DNA of 64,000 nucleotides from Microbacterium sp. Leaf288 (GTDB lineage Bacteria; Actinomycetota; Actinomycetes; Actinomycetales; Microbacteriaceae). The stretch spans positions 320,515-384,514 of the forward strand of contig NZ_LMNI01000011.1 in the NCBI RefSeq assembly GCF_001422925.1, in the 5' to 3' direction. A program made the position numbers and the translations under genes. The notes below the pieces were generated by a model. The model was given only the letters and a program-made list of their open reading frames with translations. It was not told the DNA's origin and did not search any database. Positions 44,403-52,379 of the stretch are shown piece after piece (the stretch's first letter is position 1; the number at the start of each line of letters is the position of its first letter).

Positions 44403-44474
44403 GCCCCGATAGCTCAGTGGCAGAGCACTTCCATGGTAAGGAAGGGGTCGTCAGTTCAATCCTGACTCGGGGCT
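44403..44474 (+). tRNA. tRNA-Thr(GGT)
   Basis: Acceptor GCCCCGA (44403-44409) with TCGGGGC (44467-44473). Anticodon stem CTTCC/GGAAG encloses loop ATGGTAA, anticodon GGT. T loop TTCAATC is present. CCA is not encoded. Confidence 0.93.
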
Positions 44475-44508
44475 CGCAGCATCCATTTCGTGACCGTTGG
44501 ATGCGTAT

Positions 44509-44582
44509 GGCAGGGTAGCTCAGTTGGTGAGAGCGCACGACTCATAATCGTGAGGTCGCGGGTTCAAGCCCCGCTCCTGCTA
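44509..44582 (+). tRNA. tRNA-Met(CAT)
   Basis: Begins GGCAGGGTAGCTCAG; anticodon stem CACGA/TCGTG with loop CTCATAA gives CAT; T arm GCGGGTTCAAGCCCCGC; acceptor ends TCCTGCT plus discriminator A. The G1-T72 wobble pair and paired elongator-type stem indicate elongator tRNA-Met, not initiator. It is 34 bases after tRNA-Thr. CCA is not encoded. Confidence 0.93.
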
Positions 44583-44946
44583 CAGAAGAATCTCGGGTTC
44601 GCGCTCGTCTCGCAGCGAAGTGCTCGCCCGGCCTCGAGCCGATGCTCACGACCAGTGAACTCGTCGAGTGTCTCGGCGTGCCTCGCGCAGGCGATCTGCG
44701 ATCGGCGCCGATGGCCGGGGCTCAGCCGGCATTCGTGTCGCGAAATCCGGGTGCGACGTTGGCCGTGCACGCCACCCGCCCGTCGGCGGACAGTGCCCGC
44801 ACGTGCGACTACTCCGTGCCGGTCGGACGGACCCGATCACGTGCAACGGGCTCTGCCGGGGCCATGCCGGACGGCGATCGTTCACGCCATCCCGACGCGG
44901 CTCCACCGGCGATCCATTGAGCGGGTCGACGTCGGATCGCGCCCCG
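44583..44946. other. non-coding stretch after tRNA-Met
   Basis: No convincing gene. A 92-codon frame (44642-44920) exists but has no RBS, no promoter-like element and no family resemblance. Its 3' end borders the operator-promoter of the ThuA-like gene. Confidence 0.4.
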
Positions 44947-44997
44947 GCTTACTGGGTGGAACGGACTTTGCCTGGATTGCTCGCCGCCGCCTAGATT
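44947..44997 (+). promoter_or_regulatory. IclR-type operator and promoter of the ThuA-like gene (site a)
   Basis: Operator GCTTACTGGGTGGAAC (44947-44962), then 5 bases, TTGCCT (44968-44973), an 18-base spacer and TAGATT (44992-44997). The TGGAAC half-site and the distance to -35 match sites at 63607 and, in mirror orientation, 54535, 60612 and 63546. Placement just upstream of -35 suggests activation. Confidence 0.65.
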
Positions 44998-45067
44998 GCC
45001 ACCAGCCCCCGGACCAGCGCGTGTGACGCATCAAGGGGAGACAGCACGCACGATCAAAGGAGATCAC

Positions 45068-46036
45068 ATGAAATCGCTCATACGCTCCGGAATCACCCTC
45101 GTGGCCGCAGCGGCTCTCGGGGCCGGCTTGGTGGTCGGCGGAACGGCGCTGAACACCGAGAAGGGCAACGGGAACGGCCTCGGCGGACAGCCGGCGACCG
45201 CCAGCCAGATCTACCTCGACGAGATCAAGGACTACGGCGTCTGCCGTGGAACCGACCCGTCGTGCTACCACGAGTGGGGCAACGGCTGGACGGAAGGCGA
45301 GGAGAAGAAGATCCTCATCTGGAGCCGCACCGCCGGCCCGCGTCACGCGCACCTCGGCACCGCCCTCGGGCCCGGCCTCAACCCGCCTCTCAACGCCAAC
45401 AACGTCGCCCAGGCGACCCTCGTTCAGTGGGCGGCTGAGCGCGGCATCAAGGCCGATTACACCGAGGACCTCTCGCAGTTCCGGCTGAACAACTACCAGG
45501 CCGTCATCTTCCTCAGCTCCAACCGCGACACGCTCGATGACACCGCGCAGACCACGCTCATGCAGTACATCCGCGGCGGCGGCGGATTCGTGGGCATCCA
45601 CAACGCGTTCGGCGCGGAGTACAGCTGGCAGTACTACGAGGGGCTGCTCGGCGGGGCGAACTTCTACAACCACGGCCCGAACCGCGATGGAACCGTCGAG
45701 ACGATCAACAACCGCGATGTCTCGACCACGGGCATGCCCAAGACGTGGGCCTTCAAGGACGAGTGGTACAACCTCATTCCGTACCCGAGCTTCGTCAACG
45801 TGCTGCTCGAGGTCGACAAGGCCACGAGCGAGGCCACACCTGCGGGCCACGGTGAGAACCACCCCGTGAGCTGGTGCCAGTACTACGACGGCGGCCGCGC
45901 ATGGCTGACGACCCTCGGTCACGACAACGCGGCCTGGCAGGGCACCCTCCCCGGTGACGGCGACGCGTTCTTCAAGGAGCACGTGGTGTCGGGCATCGAG
46001 AGCGCGATGGGCATCAAGTCGTTCTGCACGGTCTGA
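45068..46036 (+). CDS. secreted ThuA-like protein
   Basis: 322 residues. Signal peptide (about 1-28, LVAAAALGAGLVVGGTA), then a Gly/Asn-rich linker and the ThuA fold (glutamine-amidotransferase-like): KKILIWSRTAGPRHAHLG, then VIFLSSNRDTLD, YIRGGGGFVGIHNAFG and HPVSWCQYYDGGRAWLTTLGHD. ThuA-like proteins occur in sugar and polyol catabolism; some act on 3-keto-sugars. Exported forms like this are common in Actinobacteria. RBS AAAGGAG. It carries the regulon operator (site a) shared with the quinate-type island. Confidence 0.85.
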   Translation: MKSLIRSGITLVAAAALGAGLVVGGTALNTEKGNGNGLGGQPATASQIYLDEIKDYGVCRGTDPSCYHEWGNGWTEGEEKKILIWSRTAGPRHAHLGTALGPGLNPPLNANNVAQATLVQWAAERGIKADYTEDLSQFRLNNYQAVIFLSSNRDTLDDTAQTTLMQYIRGGGGFVGIHNAFGAEYSWQYYEGLLGGANFYNHGPNRDGTVETINNRDVSTTGMPKTWAFKDEWYNLIPYPSFVNVLLEVDKATSEATPAGHGENHPVSWCQYYDGGRAWLTTLGHDNAAWQGTLPGDGDAFFKEHVVSGIESAMGIKSFCTV

Positions 46037-46046
46037 CGCCGGCGTA

Positions 46047-46107
46047 AGAGTCCACGGACTCTCACGGCCGAGGCCCGGGCTCGTCGACACGGCGGGTCCG
46101 GGCCCTC
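46047..46107 (+). terminator. tandem hairpins after the ThuA-like gene
   Basis: AGAGTCC/GGACTCT (46047-46062) and a second GC-rich imperfect stem (46070-46079 with 46097-46107) follow the ThuA-like stop. They probably end that transcript before the IclR gene. Confidence 0.55.
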
Positions 46108-46145
46108 GCCCCGCTCCGGTGGCGGTGGCCCGCGAGGGCGCCCCG

Positions 46146-46216
46146 TCCCATTGAGTGGAACCATTCCCGCGGCGAAGCCCCGTTCGCTTGCCGCCTCCTC
46201 TCACCCGACAGATACT
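46146..46216 (+). promoter_or_regulatory. IclR-type operator and promoter of the first IclR gene (site b)
   Basis: Operator TCCCATTGAGTGGAAC (46146-46161) is the best match to the shared consensus. TTGCCG (46188-46193), a 17-base spacer and GATACT (46211-46216) form the promoter; the ATG lies 6 bases after the -10, so the mRNA is leaderless. The operator is 26 bases upstream of -35, further than at the structural genes, which suggests autoregulation. Confidence 0.65.
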
Positions 46217-46222
46217 GCACAC

Positions 46223-46963
46223 ATGAGATCCGCCCCCAGGCAAGAGCCGGTTTCCGTGCTCGACCGGATCCTCGCCATCCTCGAAACAGTCCGCGAATCA
46301 CACGGATCGACGACGATCACGCAACTCGCGCTGGCCACCGGCATCCCCAAGTCCACGGTGTCGCGTCTCGTCGGAGACCTCGTCCGGCAGCGCTACCTGA
46401 CCCGCACGGCCGAGGGCGTGGTGATCGGTCTGCGCCTGTTCGAACTCGGCGCGCGCGCCAGCACACCGCGCCGGCTCAGCCTGGCCGCTCTCCCGGTGTT
46501 GGCCGAGCTCTTCAACGCGACCGGCGAGCACCTCAACGTCGCCGTCCAGGAGGGCAGCGAGATGCTCTCTGTGGTCTCGGTCCGCGGTCGACTGAGACCG
46601 GCGCCATCCCATGCGGGGGTCCGCGTGCCATCGATCACGACCGCCCTCGGCAAAGCGGTGCTGGCCTTCACCCACGACGAGCTGGCGTTCGGCAGCGTGG
46701 TCACCGGACTCGACCTGCGCAGCCGCCTCACGTTCGAGAAGGAGCTCGTGTCGGTCCGCACGGAGTGGGTCGCGATCGACAGGTGCGAGACCTTTCCAGG
46801 CGTGGTCGGCGTCGCGAGCCCCGTGCTGTCGCCGGATCGGATCCCCGTGGCCGCGATCTCGGTCGCGGGGCCGGTCACCGACATGGATCCGAACCGGATG
46901 GCGCCGCTCGTCCGTCACGCGGCACTCGCCCTCACCAACCGGTTGGCGCTGCAGGTGGCCTGA
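46223..46963 (+). CDS. IclR-family regulator (pair 1, member 1)
   Basis: 246 residues. N-terminal winged HTH: SVLDRILAILETVRESHGSTTITQLALATGIPKSTVSRLVGDLVRQRYL; C-terminal effector-binding domain with TALGKAVLAF and ISVAGPVTDMDPNRM. It is most similar by eye to the regulator at 51622; both begin with RQEPVSVLDR/DRPVSVLDR-type segments. It overlaps a regulon operator upstream and is followed one base later by a second IclR gene. Probably it senses an intermediate of the hydroaromatic pathway; the ligand is not known. Confidence 0.92.
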   Translation: MRSAPRQEPVSVLDRILAILETVRESHGSTTITQLALATGIPKSTVSRLVGDLVRQRYLTRTAEGVVIGLRLFELGARASTPRRLSLAALPVLAELFNATGEHLNVAVQEGSEMLSVVSVRGRLRPAPSHAGVRVPSITTALGKAVLAFTHDELAFGSVVTGLDLRSRLTFEKELVSVRTEWVAIDRCETFPGVVGVASPVLSPDRIPVAAISVAGPVTDMDPNRMAPLVRHAALALTNRLALQVA

Positions 46964-46964
46964 G

Positions 46965-47732
46965 ATGAGCGACGCAGACGGCGACGCACTCGGCGTGCTC
47001 GACCGCATGACCCGCATCCTCGAGGCATTCGACCAGGACGACGGCGGCATGGGGATCTCGGAGCTCGCGCTGCGCGCCGGTCTGCCCAAATCGACGGTCT
47101 CGCGCCTCGTGGGCACGCTCGTGCGCCAGCGGTACCTGGAACGGGACGGCAAGCACATCCACCTGGGTCTGCGGCTCTTCGAGCTCGGTCAGCTCGCACA
47201 GCAGCCGCGGGAGCTCAGAACGGCGGCTCTGCCGGTCATGGCAGATCTGCGCAACAAGACCGGCCAGAACGTGCACCTGGCCATCCGTGACGGCCACGAG
47301 ATGGTCTGCATCGCCGTGATGCGGGGCCGATCGACGACGCCGTCCCGCGTGCGGACCGGCGGTCGGCTGCCGATGCACGCCACCGCACTCGGGAAGGCGT
47401 CTCTCGCCCTGGCCACGCCCACGGACGTGGACCAAGTGCTTGCGGGGGAACTCGAGGCGTGGACGCCGCGCACGATCACAGACCGCCCCGCTCTCCGCCG
47501 TCAGCTGGCCGACATCCGCCGCGGCGAACTCGCGGCGGAAGTGAGGGAATTCGCGCCCGACGTGTCGTGCGCAGCCGTTCCCGTCCGCGGGCCTGCCGAC
47601 TCCGTGGCGGCCGCCGTGTCGGTGTCGGGGCACGCGGACGACGTCGATCCCGGACTCTTGGAGCAACCCCTCCGCGCGGCGGCCACCGCGCTCGGACTTC
47701 GCCTGGCGACGATGCGGTCTCCTCTGCGCTGA
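46965..47732 (+). CDS. IclR-family regulator (pair 1, member 2)
   Basis: 255 residues. HTH region LGVLDRMTRILEAFDQDDGGMGISELALRAGLPKSTVSRLV and effector domain with LRNKTGQNVHLAIRDGHEMV, MHATALGKASLALA and VAAAVSVSGHADD. It resembles the regulator at 52380 more than its neighbour. ATG at 46965 is one base after the previous stop, so the two are coupled. Confidence 0.92.
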   Translation: MSDADGDALGVLDRMTRILEAFDQDDGGMGISELALRAGLPKSTVSRLVGTLVRQRYLERDGKHIHLGLRLFELGQLAQQPRELRTAALPVMADLRNKTGQNVHLAIRDGHEMVCIAVMRGRSTTPSRVRTGGRLPMHATALGKASLALATPTDVDQVLAGELEAWTPRTITDRPALRRQLADIRRGELAAEVREFAPDVSCAAVPVRGPADSVAAAVSVSGHADDVDPGLLEQPLRAAATALGLRLATMRSPLR

Positions 47733-47750
47733 GTCGCGGCGGCACCAGGG

Positions 47751-48413
47751 TCAGGCGGCCGGGCGAGTCGTCATCGTGGCGAGGATCATGTCCCCGATGA
47801 GCCGGCGGTGCGAATCCTGCAGGCTGGGAGCCAGCATGTCCCGGTCGAAGATGGCGGCGAACGTGTGCCGGTTGGCGACATGGAAGCACGCGTACGCGCT
47901 GATCATCATGTGCACGTCGACCGCGTCGACATCGTCGCGGAAGACGCCGGAGCGCACGCCGCGCTCGATGACTTGCTCCAGCAGGGTGATCGCGGTCACG
48001 TTCTCGCGCAGGATGGTCTCGGACCGCCGCAGGTGCTCAGCACGATGGATGTTCTCGATGCTCACGAGCTGTATGAACGCCTGGTGCGTCGTGTGATGGA
48101 CGTACGTGGCTTCGGCGATGGTGCGCAGGGCCTCGTCCGGAGACAGCTCCTCGATCCGGATGTCGCTCTCCACCCGGCGGATCTGGGCGTAGACCCGCTC
48201 CAGGACCGCCAGGTACAGACCTTCCTTCGAGCCGAAGTAGTAGTAGATCATCCGCTTGGTCGTCCGCGTACTGGCGGCGATCGCATCCACTCGCGCCCCC
48301 GCGAAGCCGTTCGCGGCGAATTCCGCGGTGGCCACCGCGATGATGTCGCTGCGCGTCCGCACCGCCCGCTCGGTGGCCGCCCCGTCCTGCGCCTCGCGCA
48401 CCCGATCGCTCAT
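47751..48413 (-). CDS. TetR-family regulator
   Basis: 220 residues. N-terminal HTH: RSDIIAVATAEFAANGFAGARVDAIAASTRTTKRMIYYYFGSKEGLYLAVL, then a TetR ligand domain of the type seen in AefR/RutR-like proteins (HHTTHQAFIQLVSIENIHRAEHLRRS). ATG at 48413 overlaps the shikimate dehydrogenase stop (ATGA), so it ends the qsuB-type operon. The operator CGTACTAACTAGTACG at 51551-51566 upstream of that operon is a plausible target. Confidence 0.92.
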   Translation of the reverse strand: MSDRVREAQDGAATERAVRTRSDIIAVATAEFAANGFAGARVDAIAASTRTTKRMIYYYFGSKEGLYLAVLERVYAQIRRVESDIRIEELSPDEALRTIAEATYVHHTTHQAFIQLVSIENIHRAEHLRRSETILRENVTAITLLEQVIERGVRSGVFRDDVDAVDVHMMISAYACFHVANRHTFAAIFDRDMLAPSLQDSHRRLIGDMILATMTTRPAA

Positions 48414-49345
48414 CGAGGATTCCCTTCGGATGCAGCATGCCGCTCCTCCGCCGCGATGAGCTCGCGGAAACTGTGTTGCATCCGTTCGCGATCCGGCTCG
48501 ATGCCGGTGATGATACGGAGGCTGGCCCACGCCTGGCCCACGGCCATCCGACCGCCGTCAAGCACCGGGTGGCCCCGCTCAGCCGCCTGGTTGATGAGTT
48601 CGGTCTCGAGAGGGCGATAGACCACGTCCGACACCCAGGTTCCGGGCCGCAGCAGGTCGAGATCGAAGGCGACGCCCGGGTGATGGAGCATGCCCATCGG
48701 CGTGGCGTGGACCACGCCGGTCGCGCCCGCGATGGCGTCGGCCAGCTCGTCGGGTTCGATGGTGTGCACTGTCTGGCCCGGGAAGTGCCGCCGCATGCGC
48801 GCGGCCAGCTCCTCCGCGCGAACGGAGTCGGAGTCCGACAGGCCGAGATGCTCAGCGCCCTGGGAGAGGAGCGCGTACGCCGTCGCTGCGCCTGCGCCGC
48901 CGCAGCCGATCTGCACGACGTGGTCGAGCGATGCGCCGGGCAGACCGGCCACCAGTCCGTCTCGGAAACCCATCCAGTCCGTGTTGTACCCCAGCAGGCG
49001 GTCGCCGTCGAACACCACGAGATTGACCGCTCCCAGCCGCGCGGCATCCGTGTCCAGCTCGTCGACGATCTCGAGCACCAGTTGCTTGCAGGGGTGGGTG
49101 ATGTTCATGGCGGCGAAGCCCGCCGACCGGGCCTCGGCCAGGATCGCTCCGACGTCCGTCGCCGGCCGGCCGAGCTCGATCAGGTCGAAGATGCGGTACT
49201 CGTAGTCCAGGCCGAGCTCGAGCGCCTCCGCCTCGTGCATCGGGGGCGTGAGCGAGGCGCCGATGCCGTCGCCGATCAGGCCGACGAGATAGCGGCGGAC
49301 GTCCGGCTCCGACGTGGACCGAGGGTCGCGATGCGGGTCCGTCAT
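48410..49345 (-). CDS. quinate/shikimate dehydrogenase
   Basis: 311 residues, shikimate dehydrogenase family. GLIGDGIGASLTPPMHEAEA at the N-terminus (substrate Ser/Thr), MNITHPCKQLVLE with catalytic Lys, YNTDWMGF with catalytic Asp, and NAD(P)-binding VQIGCGGAGAATAYALLSQG. The family branch with NITHPCKQ fits catabolic NAD-dependent enzymes such as corynebacterial QsuD more than biosynthetic AroE. It is in an operon with the dehydroshikimate dehydratase, supporting a catabolic role. Confidence 0.88.
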   Translation of the reverse strand: MTDPHRDPRSTSEPDVRRYLVGLIGDGIGASLTPPMHEAEALELGLDYEYRIFDLIELGRPATDVGAILAEARSAGFAAMNITHPCKQLVLEIVDELDTDAARLGAVNLVVFDGDRLLGYNTDWMGFRDGLVAGLPGASLDHVVQIGCGGAGAATAYALLSQGAEHLGLSDSDSVRAEELAARMRRHFPGQTVHTIEPDELADAIAGATGVVHATPMGMLHHPGVAFDLDLLRPGTWVSDVVYRPLETELINQAAERGHPVLDGGRMAVGQAWASLRIITGIEPDRERMQHSFRELIAAEERHAASEGNPR

Positions 49346-49644
49346 GATTCTCCCGGTATCTCGAAGTCGACGGTCGCGAGCGACGCCTTCACCGGCCCCG
49401 AGATCCTGAGTACCTCTTGGTGCGCCGGATGCCGGTTGTAGGCGTCGAGCCCCTCGAGGTCGTCGAAGTCGGCGACGATCGCCATCTCGTGTGACGCCGG
49501 GCCGCCGAGTACATCGGTGCCCACGCTGAGGCCGCGCAGTTCGGGGATCTGCTCGGGAAGCCGGCGCAGCAACCGCATCCAGTGCTCGCGCTGCTCGCTC
49601 GTGAACTCGGGCACGAACCGGAAGACCGCCACGTGCCGGATCAT
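49342..49644 (-). CDS. Dabb (stress-responsive alpha/beta-barrel) domain protein
   Basis: 100 residues. It begins MIRHVAVFRFVPEFTSEQRE and has GLSVGTDVLGGPASHEMAIVADFDDLEGLDAYNRHPAHQEV, the Dabb dimeric ferredoxin-like pattern. Dabb proteins occur in catabolic operons, but the function here is unknown. It overlaps both neighbours by 4 bases (shikimate dehydrogenase downstream, dehydratase upstream). Confidence 0.88.
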   Translation of the reverse strand: MIRHVAVFRFVPEFTSEQREHWMRLLRRLPEQIPELRGLSVGTDVLGGPASHEMAIVADFDDLEGLDAYNRHPAHQEVLRISGPVKASLATVDFEIPGES

Positions 49645-51488
49645 TCCGGCACCACCTGAGCGGCGCGACGGTGCTGGTACTGCGCCGCCAGGCGGATCGG
49701 CGCGTTCAGAGCGCCGTAGCCCGAGTATCCGTCACGGCGCTCCACCACTTCAAGGAACACCGTGCCGATGGGCCCTGTGTAGAAATGCAAGAACTCTCCG
49801 GATTCGTCGTGGTCGTACATGACATTCAGCTCCCGCAGCTCGTCGAGGAGCGCGGTCTCGATCTGGTAGCGCGCCCCGATGTCGTCGTAGTAGTTCGCCG
49901 GGATGTCGAGAGGCGTGAATCCGCGCTCGCGAGCCGCGCGGGCGAGTGAGAGAACATCGGATGCCGCGAACGCGATGTGCTGTGGCAGGATCGCGTCGTC
50001 GGCGGCTCCTGAGGGAACCAGGTTGAGTGCGACTCGCACCACGCCGTCGGCGCTGTGGAGGACCTGGCTGCGCACGAGCCCGACCGGCGCGGCGACCTCT
50101 GTGGAGGCCTCGGCGTGCAGGTCGAGGACCGAGCGCAAGAAGAGCACCGCGGCGTCGAAGTGCTGCCAGGGCTGCGCCAGGTTGATGTGGTCGACGCGCT
50201 CGATGAGATCCGGCCCAGCTGCGTCGTCCGCAGTGCCGAACTCGCTCACCCAGCCCGGCTCGGTTCCGCCTGCTGCGCCGAAGAACACCTCGGAGCCATC
50301 CGGAGCTCGGACGCCGACCAGGGTCTCCTCACCTGCGCCCTGCTCGCGCGGCACCTCGGGCGCGAAGAGATCCTCGGCCCGCCGGAGCGCCGGTGCGGGG
50401 TCGGCGACAGAGAGGCCGATTCCCGCGACCGTCGGCTGACGAGACTGGCGGTCGGGCGCGCCCAGCACGATGCGGGCGTCACCCTGAGACCAGAGCTCGA
50501 CGTTCTTCGTGCGGTGCCGTCCGTGGGAGTGGAAGCCGAGCTGCGAGAGCAGCTGGCGCAGGGCGGGCAGGGCGGCGGTGCGCAGTTCGACGTAGTTGAC
50601 ATCGGCGGGCTGCGCCACCTCGGGAAGCCTGCGGGTCGACATGCGCGCGGCGCGGCCGCCGCCGCGGTCGCCGAGCGACATCGCGGTCTCGTGCTCGAGC
50701 CATCGCAAAGACCGACGGGCATCGATCGCCGTGGCGACCGGATCGGACTGACGGAAGGTGTCGTTGAAGATCTCGAGCGAGACGGGGCCGTCGTAGCCGG
50801 TGCGGACGAGATGCGCCATGAACTCCCCGAGCTGGAAGCCGCCCTCCCCGGGGAAGAGCCGATGGTGCCGGCTCCAGGAGAGCACGTCGAGGGAGAGCAG
50901 CGGTGCGTCGGCCATCTGGACGAAGAAGATCTTGTCGGCTGCGATGGTCTCGATCGCTTCAGGACTGTGGCCCTTGGAGAGGATGTGGAAGCTGTCGAGA
51001 CAGATGCCGATGCGGGGATGGTCCGCGAGTCGCACGATGCGGGCCGCCGCCTCGTAGCTGTCGACGAAGCGGCCCCAGGCGAGCGCCTCATATGCGACCC
51101 GGACGCCGTATCGCTCGGCGGCGTCGCCCAGCTGGCACAGCTGCGCGGCAGCGAGCTGCTCGTCGCCGCTGCGCGCGGTCGCGACGTTGCTGCACAGCAG
51201 CATCGTGTCGATGCCCAGACGGTTCATCAGCGCGAACTTCGCCTCGGCGCGGCGCAGGTTCTGCTCGAGCAGCTCAGGTCCCACTCCCTCGAAATCGCGG
51301 AAGGGCTGGTACAGGTCCAGGGTCAGGCCGAGTTCCTTGGCGCGCCCTCGGATCTGCTCGGGGGAGTGCGGCGAGGCGACGAGGTCGGGCTCGAAGATCT
51401 CCACCCCGTCGAAGCCCGCGAGGCTTGCCGCGGCGAGCTTCTCGTCGAGGGTCCCGCTGAGGCAGACCGTGGCGATCGACGTGCGCAT
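49641..51488 (-). CDS. qsuB: 3-dehydroshikimate dehydratase, fused QsuB type
   Basis: 615 residues. Residues 1-280 are a sugar-phosphate-isomerase-like TIM barrel with metal ligands Glu134 (VAYEALAWG), Asp165 (ICLDSFH), Gln191 (FVQMADAP) and Glu239 (SLEIFND), the set used by dehydroshikimate dehydratases. Residues 300-615 are two VOC modules resembling 4-hydroxyphenylpyruvate dioxygenase (RVDHINLAQP, LHFYTGPIGTVFLEVVERRDGYSGYG). This fusion is characteristic of QsuB/QuiC1. It converts 3-dehydroshikimate to protocatechuate. RBS AGGAAGGG precedes the ATG at 51488. First gene of an operon with a Dabb protein, quinate/shikimate dehydrogenase and TetR. Confidence 0.93.
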   Translation of the reverse strand: MRTSIATVCLSGTLDEKLAAASLAGFDGVEIFEPDLVASPHSPEQIRGRAKELGLTLDLYQPFRDFEGVGPELLEQNLRRAEAKFALMNRLGIDTMLLCSNVATARSGDEQLAAAQLCQLGDAAERYGVRVAYEALAWGRFVDSYEAAARIVRLADHPRIGICLDSFHILSKGHSPEAIETIAADKIFFVQMADAPLLSLDVLSWSRHHRLFPGEGGFQLGEFMAHLVRTGYDGPVSLEIFNDTFRQSDPVATAIDARRSLRWLEHETAMSLGDRGGGRAARMSTRRLPEVAQPADVNYVELRTAALPALRQLLSQLGFHSHGRHRTKNVELWSQGDARIVLGAPDRQSRQPTVAGIGLSVADPAPALRRAEDLFAPEVPREQGAGEETLVGVRAPDGSEVFFGAAGGTEPGWVSEFGTADDAAGPDLIERVDHINLAQPWQHFDAAVLFLRSVLDLHAEASTEVAAPVGLVRSQVLHSADGVVRVALNLVPSGAADDAILPQHIAFAASDVLSLARAARERGFTPLDIPANYYDDIGARYQIETALLDELRELNVMYDHDESGEFLHFYTGPIGTVFLEVVERRDGYSGYGALNAPIRLAAQYQHRRAAQVVPE

Positions 51489-51550
51489 GGCACCCTTCCT
51501 GCGGCGCCGACACCGGTGTCGCATCATCCGTGGATAGCGTTGCATAGGTC

Positions 51551-51566
51551 CGTACTAACTAGTACG
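51551..51566. promoter_or_regulatory. palindrome, possible TetR operator
   Basis: CGTACTAACTAGTACG is a palindrome of two 6-base arms around AACT, in the 133-base region between the divergent qsuB operon and the second IclR pair. TetR-type operators often contain ACTAGT-like cores. The TetR gene at the end of the qsuB operon is the natural candidate. Confidence 0.5.
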
Positions 51567-51575
51567 TTCGAAAGA

Positions 51576-51599
51576 GGTTGAATCGAGGTCGATTCAACC
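51576..51599. promoter_or_regulatory. 24-base perfect palindrome, possible IclR operator
   Basis: GGTTGAATCGA, two bases, and its exact complement TCGATTCAACC. It sits 22 bases before the ATG of the IclR gene at 51622 and in the divergent region with qsuB. It is different from the TCCCR/TGGRAC operator found elsewhere, which suggests a second regulator circuit. Confidence 0.6.
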
Positions 51600-51621
51600 T
51601 GCTGAGAGGGGGTGCTCGACG

Positions 51622-52377
51622 ATGAGTCTCGCCGAATGGAACACGCCGCACGGTTCGGCCGACAGGCCGGTGTCGGTGCTCGACCGCATCATCGCGGTGC
51701 TGGATGCCGTCAAGGAGGCGGACGGAGCGACGACGATCACCGACATAGCGGCCCGTACCGAGCTCCCGAAATCCACTGTCTCGCGACTGGTCGCCGACCT
51801 CACCGGCCAGCGGTATCTGGAGCGTACCGATGAGGGTATCTCTCTCGGTCTCAGGCTCTTCGAGCTGGGCACACGGGCGAGCGTCCCTCGCCGGCTGGTG
51901 AATGCGGCCGCACCCGTCATCCGTAGCCTCTGCGATGCCACCGGCGAGCGCGTGGGCCTGTGGGTCCAGCAGGGCACCGACATGGTGTCCATCGCCGCCG
52001 TGGCCGGGCGCCTCCCGATGCTTCCCGCCCGCGCCGGTCTTCGCACGCCCGCGCTGACGACGGCCAGCGGCAAGGCCTATCTCGCGTTCTGCGCCGACAC
52101 CTCCGTCGTGAATCGCATCAGCGCGTTGCTCGTCGCCGACGACGCCGACCACTTCCGCGAGGAGCTGGCGCGGGTGCGGTCCGCCGTGGTGGCGACGGAC
52201 GTCGGAGCCTCCTACCCGGGAATCCTTGCCGTCGCGACGCCGGTGCTGTCGAGCGACAGGGTCGTGCTGGGCGCGATCTCGATCGCCGGGCCCAGCGGCG
52301 CGATGGACCCCGAGCGTGTCGCACCGTTGGTGCGGGCTGCGGGTGCCAGCGTCACCCGGCGGCTCGCAGCGGCGTAG
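51622..52377 (+). CDS. IclR-family regulator (pair 2, member 1)
   Basis: 251 residues. HTH PVSVLDRIIAVLDAVKEADG then TTITDIAARTELPKSTVSRLVADL; effector domain with CDATGERVGLWVQQGTDMVSI and ISIAGPSGAMDPERV. Close by eye to the regulator at 46223. Divergent from qsuB, so control of that operon is likely. The second member follows after 2 bases. Confidence 0.92.
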   Translation: MSLAEWNTPHGSADRPVSVLDRIIAVLDAVKEADGATTITDIAARTELPKSTVSRLVADLTGQRYLERTDEGISLGLRLFELGTRASVPRRLVNAAAPVIRSLCDATGERVGLWVQQGTDMVSIAAVAGRLPMLPARAGLRTPALTTASGKAYLAFCADTSVVNRISALLVADDADHFREELARVRSAVVATDVGASYPGILAVATPVLSSDRVVLGAISIAGPSGAMDPERVAPLVRAAGASVTRRLAAA

Positions 52378-52379
52378 CG

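Noticed and set aside
44642..44920. 92-codon frame after tRNA-Met
   Set aside because: No ribosome-binding site, promoter or recognisable family; reported only as part of a non-coding stretch.
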